A stretch of 64,000 bases of DNA from Thermoplasmata archaeon (GTDB lineage: Archaea; Thermoplasmatota; E2; DHVEG-1), in contig JAHWGK010000004.1 of NCBI GenBank assembly GCA_020054495.1, positions 1 to 64,000 on the forward strand, in the 5' to 3' direction. The position numbers were made by a program, and so were the translations under genes. The notes under the pieces were generated by a model. That model saw only the letters and a program-made list of their open reading frames with translations. It was not told the DNA's origin and did not search any database. The first letter of the stretch is position 1; each line of letters starts with the position of its first letter. Shown here piece by piece: positions 59,904-64,000 of the stretch.

Positions 59904-61181
59904 ATAGCTGAGTTTGAAGCAGCAGTCGGGATGTCCCGAAAGTGGGATGCAAGAGAAGCAGGTAAAGAAGTAGCTAGAAATACAATTAAAAAGCTTAAGG
60001 TTCCTCCTGATTTTTTCCTTTTGTTTTCTACTATTCATTATGAAAAACATGGTGGATTTGAGGAGTTTCTAAAAGGAATATGGGAAGTATTACCAGAAGG
60101 GACACCACTTATTGGAGGAACAGTTGCAGGATTTATAAATCCATATGGATGTTATACAAGAGGTGTAACTGCTATAGCTGTATCTTATCCAAATATGGAT
60201 GTTGCTATAGGATTTGGAAAGGGTACTAAAAGGAATCCAAAGAAATCTGCAAAAAAATGTGCAGAAATGATTAAAAATAAACTAAAAAATTCAAAATATT
60301 CAAATAAATTTATTTTTGACATAATCTCTGGGGGATTAGTTCCCAAAATACCAGGTATGGGGAGAAAGAAAGTAATAAAAGGTTTAACAAGTAAATTGGC
60401 AATTTATCTATCAAATTTTTCATTATTCATTTTTCAAAAGGGGGTTGGTCGTGAAGAAGAGGTATTAAATGAATTTTCAAAATATTTTAATGATTATTAT
60501 ATTTTACATTTTTCTTCAATGGATGATGGTAGAGCAATGAGTAATTATCAATTTTTAAACAAAACAGTTGAAACAAATATGATAGTAGCATTTGGTATAT
60601 CTATTGATATGAAAATGAGTGTGAATTCAAGTCTTAATCTAAAAGAAATAAAAAAGTTTGATGTTAATAAATTAAGTAAAGACGGTAGGATTATTCATGA
60701 GATAAATGGCAAACCTGCTGCTGAAGAGTTTCTTAATTTACTTGGTTGGCCTGAACATTATTTAGATGAAAGACTGTTTAAAAGAACGTTTTTCTACCCT
60801 CTTGGGTTTAAAAAAAATGATGAATGGATCGCAGAAATTGTAGGAATAGTTCCTGGTAAATCTATAACAGTTTTGCATAAAATCTATAATAAGGAAATGG
60901 CAATTTTATCTGCTAGTGGGAAAAATTTAATAGAGGCTGTACGAAATAATCTAAGTAATATAGGTTGTGAAAATTCTTTAATAGGTGTCATCTCAACTTG
61001 TGATGGGAGATTAGAAGCTTTAGGTTCACAAGTTTTTAAAGTTCAAGACGAAATTATAAAATTTTTCAATAACAAACCCTTTATCGCTTTATATTGTGGA
61101 GGCGAAGGTGCAAAGAAACCTCATGAGAATATTAAATATGGAAATGTTACTTTTAACACTTTTATTTTAAAAAATAAATAG
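59904..61181 (+). CDS. FIST-domain signal/sensor protein (start extended to AUA 59904)
   Basis: AEFEAAVGMSRKWDAREAGKEVA...LPEGTPLIGGTVAGFI; GGAGGGG at 59890..59896; no ATG/GTG/TTG between the in-frame stop at 59898 and GCT at 59907. Confidence 0.75.
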   Translation: MAEFEAAVGMSRKWDAREAGKEVARNTIKKLKVPPDFFLLFSTIHYEKHGGFEEFLKGIWEVLPEGTPLIGGTVAGFINPYGCYTRGVTAIAVSYPNMDVAIGFGKGTKRNPKKSAKKCAEMIKNKLKNSKYSNKFIFDIISGGLVPKIPGMGRKKVIKGLTSKLAIYLSNFSLFIFQKGVGREEEVLNEFSKYFNDYYILHFSSMDDGRAMSNYQFLNKTVETNMIVAFGISIDMKMSVNSSLNLKEIKKFDVNKLSKDGRIIHEINGKPAAEEFLNLLGWPEHYLDERLFKRTFFYPLGFKKNDEWIAEIVGIVPGKSITVLHKIYNKEMAILSASGKNLIEAVRNNLSNIGCENSLIGVISTCDGRLEALGSQVFKVQDEIIKFFNNKPFIALYCGGEGAKKPHENIKYGNVTFNTFILKNK

Positions 61182-61190
61182 GTTTATTCA

Positions 61191-62258
61191 TTACCATCCA
61201 ATTTTATTAGATAGGTCATATGCTTTATAAAGATCTAAATATTTACGATAAAAAATAATACTCTTTATTGTTGCTAAAAATGTAACACCATCTCTAAATG
61301 GCTCCATATGTGATTGAAGTTCTGTATTATCCATAGTTTTCAATTTTTCAAATGCTTTCAGGAAAATATCAGAAGAAAAATCAGATTTTAACCATTCTTT
61401 TTCATAATTATCTGGTTTTCCTACAACAATAGATTTAGCTGCATATTTACCCGCAACCATTGCTGGTCTAATACCTCCTTTTGTAATAGCATTTGTTTGA
61501 CCTGCTGCATCTCCTAACAAAAGAATCCTACCAAGAGAATATTTTTTAACTCCGCCGAAGCTTAAAAATCTGCTTTGTTTCGTTAAAATTTTTTCTTTTG
61601 GTTTAAATTTCTCTTTTTTTATGAATGGAAACCCAATTTTTACGTTATCTTCATGTGGAAATTCCCAAAGGTAATCTCCTTTGTATTTTTCATCATAATA
61701 AAAAGATAATAAACCATGTTCCGGCTCTTTTTTTATAATGTATTGAAGAAACAGTTTTTTTCTACTTACTAAACCTAGACTTTTACCAATTGACGAGTTA
61801 GCTCCATCTGCTGCTATTACATAATCATATTCGTTATATTCATTCCCGAATTTTACTTTTACTTTATTTTTATTTTGTTTAATTGAAAGAACTCTTTTTT
61901 CTTTGTAGTTACCTCCAGATTTTTCGAATTGATTTATAATTGATTTTAGAAAAATTTCTCTATTTATAATATAACCCTTCATTTTAGTTTTAATTGAGAT
62001 ATCACCCGGGTAATATTCCATTATTGAATTTACCTTTTCAACTAATCCATCTAATTTTAATGGATTTAAATCTTCAAGTAATTCTTCCCTTATTGCTTCT
62101 CCACACATATCATGATATATAGAGTATCTCTTTGGATCCAATTTGTCTACTAACTCAACTTCGATATTATTATCTCTATCAAAATGTTTAAGAAAATAAG
62201 CAGCACTAGATCCTCCAGGTCCAGCACCAACGACAAGAACATTACAATCTTTTTTCAT
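61191..62258 (-). CDS. Geranylgeranyl reductase family flavoprotein
   Basis: DCNVLVVGAGPGGSSAAYFLKHF...LLGDAAGQTNAITKGGIRPAMVAGKYAAKSI. Confidence 0.9.
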   Translation of the reverse strand: MKKDCNVLVVGAGPGGSSAAYFLKHFDRDNNIEVELVDKLDPKRYSIYHDMCGEAIREELLEDLNPLKLDGLVEKVNSIMEYYPGDISIKTKMKGYIINREIFLKSIINQFEKSGGNYKEKRVLSIKQNKNKVKVKFGNEYNEYDYVIAADGANSSIGKSLGLVSRKKLFLQYIIKKEPEHGLLSFYYDEKYKGDYLWEFPHEDNVKIGFPFIKKEKFKPKEKILTKQSRFLSFGGVKKYSLGRILLLGDAAGQTNAITKGGIRPAMVAGKYAAKSIVVGKPDNYEKEWLKSDFSSDIFLKAFEKLKTMDNTELQSHMEPFRDGVTFLATIKSIIFYRKYLDLYKAYDLSNKIGW

Positions 62259-62433
62259 ATTTATTATTACAATAAAAAACCGATTTAAAATATCTTCGAA
62301 TTTTTGATTGTAAAATAGATTTTTAGTAAATAATAATAAGGAGTTTTATATATAATAGAATCAAACTAGCTAAATAAAGAAAATGTAATAACTTATATTG
62401 TTATATTAATTATCGATAAAGGAGGAAAGAATT

Positions 62434-63561
62434 CTGACAATCAAGATAATTAAATATGAAGATAAGTTTGAAAAAGATGCTTTAAAACTTTTTTATCAAT
62501 CTGTTTTTCATAATCGCAAGGAATTTGAATATGCACGATTACCTTCTTGGTATCATCGTTATTCTTTAGAAAATGACAATATTATTCGTCTTGCTGTTGA
62601 AGATGATAAAATCATTGGTACACTTGGATTAATATCTTACTCAGGACATTATCAAAGTAAAAAATCGAAATTAGGATTTTTTGTTGATAATTGTGTACTA
62701 CCTGAATATGAATATGAAGAAGTTATGATAAAGTTATTTGAAAGTATAGAAAAAGAAGCAAAAAAATCTAAAATTGATTTTATTTTAGGTTGGGATTATA
62801 AAACGAAAACTGAATTAAATAAACCCCTCTACAAAAAAATGGATTATTCAATTATTGATGGTATTAATTGGTTTGGTGGTGGAACAAAGCATGTAGATGC
62901 TTTTTATGTGAACGATTTTAGACTTTTTATCCTATGGAAGTTTTTATTGAAATTGGTATCTTATAAACAATATCGTAACGAAAAAAAGTTAAAACCATTA
63001 AGCAATGAAAAAATAAGAAAAATGAAAGAAAATGACATACCACAAATAGTTGAGTTAATAAATTCTCAAAATAAAAAAATGGAATTCTCACCAATATACA
63101 CAGCTGATTTACTTGAAAAAATTATAAAAAAATATCAAGCTAAAGGTTATGTGGTTGAATTAAAAAATAAAATAATCGGTGTAATTATCCTCTTTTATGC
63201 TCCTTGGAGTGGTTGGATGTACGGAAAACCAGAATATTCAAAATCTTATGGTTTCCTATTAATAAAACATTCATTAGAATTTGCAATTAAACAAGATTTT
63301 TCAGAAAAAATTGCTCCGCATTTACTTTTTAGAGCTATGAAAGATGAAAATAAAAAAGGATATTTTATGTTAGTCGATGTCTTTGATCGCAGAATCGATT
63401 GGTTAAGAAAAGCTTTTTTAGATATTGGAGCAGATGAACTACCATATGATTTTGGAACAATTATTATAAAAAACCTGTCTGGAAAAAAAGTTGAATTAAA
63501 GAAACCTATTTATATCCCTACCAACCTTGTTATAAGCCCATATATTTCAAAAGATTATTAA
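62434..63561 (+). CDS. GNAT-like acetyltransferase, probably two-domain; non-AUG start
   Basis: In-frame N-terminal extension of ORF 62725: TIKIIKYEDKFEKDALKLFYQSVFHNRKEFEYARLPSWYHRYSLENDNIIRLAVEDDKIIGTLGLISY; GGAGG at 62421..62425. Confidence 0.75.
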   Translation: MTIKIIKYEDKFEKDALKLFYQSVFHNRKEFEYARLPSWYHRYSLENDNIIRLAVEDDKIIGTLGLISYSGHYQSKKSKLGFFVDNCVLPEYEYEEVMIKLFESIEKEAKKSKIDFILGWDYKTKTELNKPLYKKMDYSIIDGINWFGGGTKHVDAFYVNDFRLFILWKFLLKLVSYKQYRNEKKLKPLSNEKIRKMKENDIPQIVELINSQNKKMEFSPIYTADLLEKIIKKYQAKGYVVELKNKIIGVIILFYAPWSGWMYGKPEYSKSYGFLLIKHSLEFAIKQDFSEKIAPHLLFRAMKDENKKGYFMLVDVFDRRIDWLRKAFLDIGADELPYDFGTIIIKNLSGKKVELKKPIYIPTNLVISPYISKDY

Positions 63562-63589
63562 AATAACATCTTATCCTGATAATGTAATT

Positions 63590-63769
63590 ATGATTAAAAT
63601 TATAAAAGAAAAATGTATAAGTTGCATTGCATGTATTTCTGCTTGTCCTCATGATTGTATACGAGTAGATGGGCTTTTTGTTAGTTTTAAAGATAACGGT
63701 TTTTGTAATAATTGTGATGAAAAATATTGTAAAGTGCTTTGTCCTACGGGTGCTATTATCTTGGATTAA
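63590..63769 (+). CDS. 4Fe-4S ferredoxin-like protein (59 aa), absent from the ORF track
   Basis: MIKIIKEKCISCIACISACPHDCIRVDGLFVSFKDNGFCNNCDEKYCKVLCPTGAIILD. Confidence 0.9.
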   Translation: MIKIIKEKCISCIACISACPHDCIRVDGLFVSFKDNGFCNNCDEKYCKVLCPTGAIILD

Positions 63770-64000
63770 TTTCAATTTTTAAGTCTTTTTCATCAATTAA
63801 TTTTCTTGCATAATCTAGAAGTTCTTCTGATTTTTTATATTTTAATGCATTTTCCAGTTCTTTTCCATCCCAATCAATAATTTCTAATTCAAGCATTGAT
63901 ATAAGTATAGTTTTAACATCGATATCTAAATCTTTTGAGATAATACTACTAATATTATCTTTTATTTTTACCGTTTTTCTTCCTTCTGTTCCAATAAAAC
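63756..64000 (-). CDS. Partial uncharacterised CDS running off the right edge
   Basis: Reverse frame: ...GTEGRKTVKIKDNISSIISKDLDIDVKTILISMLELEIIDWDGKELENALKYKKSEELLDYARKLIDEKDLKIEINPR*. Confidence 0.6.
   Translation of the reverse strand, partial: FIGTEGRKTVKIKDNISSIISKDLDIDVKTILISMLELEIIDWDGKELENALKYKKSEELLDYARKLIDEKDLKIEINPR

Noticed and set aside
63530-63775. 81-aa minus ORF at the right edge
   Set aside because: Antisense to the clear 4Fe-4S ferredoxin frame 63590..63769.

Overview
This looks like an AT-rich euryarchaeal chromosome segment, inferred from RadB, L7Ae/S28e/L24e, archaeal PheT and geranylgeranyl reductase. Thermoplasmata/MBG-D-like sediment archaea are plausible, but I cannot place it from sequence alone. 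It has four parts: (1) a truncated transposase at the left edge; (2) a surface-protein block with two minus-strand secreted proteins (378 and 2307 aa) and a tandem pair of giant plus-strand proteins (2534 and 4955 aa) made of internal repeats, FN3/PKD/carboxypeptidase-regulatory-like modules and a C-terminal TM anchor, interrupted by a housekeeping block (pheT, TtuA/Ncs6-like, wHTH, ACT, radB, radical SAM, rpl7ae, rps28e, rpl24e); (3) a housekeeping block (adenosine-specific kinase, pcm, carbamate kinase, DRG GTPase, split transketolase, nitrilase-like); (4) a secreted-peptidase island (2 x M28, C1A, 2 x C25) with a HTH-PAS regulator, then RNase III, a radical SAM-HhH protein, AbiE-like and second NTase modules, FIST, GGR, GNAT and ferredoxin. 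Main observations: an in-frame 5' remnant of the adenosine-specific kinase gene between the two giant genes, recording a tandem duplication; an 18-copy ~124-aa repeat in the 4955-aa protein; a shared PKD-like plus 'PRxKAI..F..FLQ..PNLFP.LQ.LLQRL' C-terminal module on three secreted peptidases; a PGF-pre-PGF-like domain without a PGF-CTERM; and two genes (FIST, GNAT) that appear to need non-AUG initiation (AUA, CUG/AUU). I recognised no CRISPR array, rRNA or tRNA. All domain calls are by eye and unverified.
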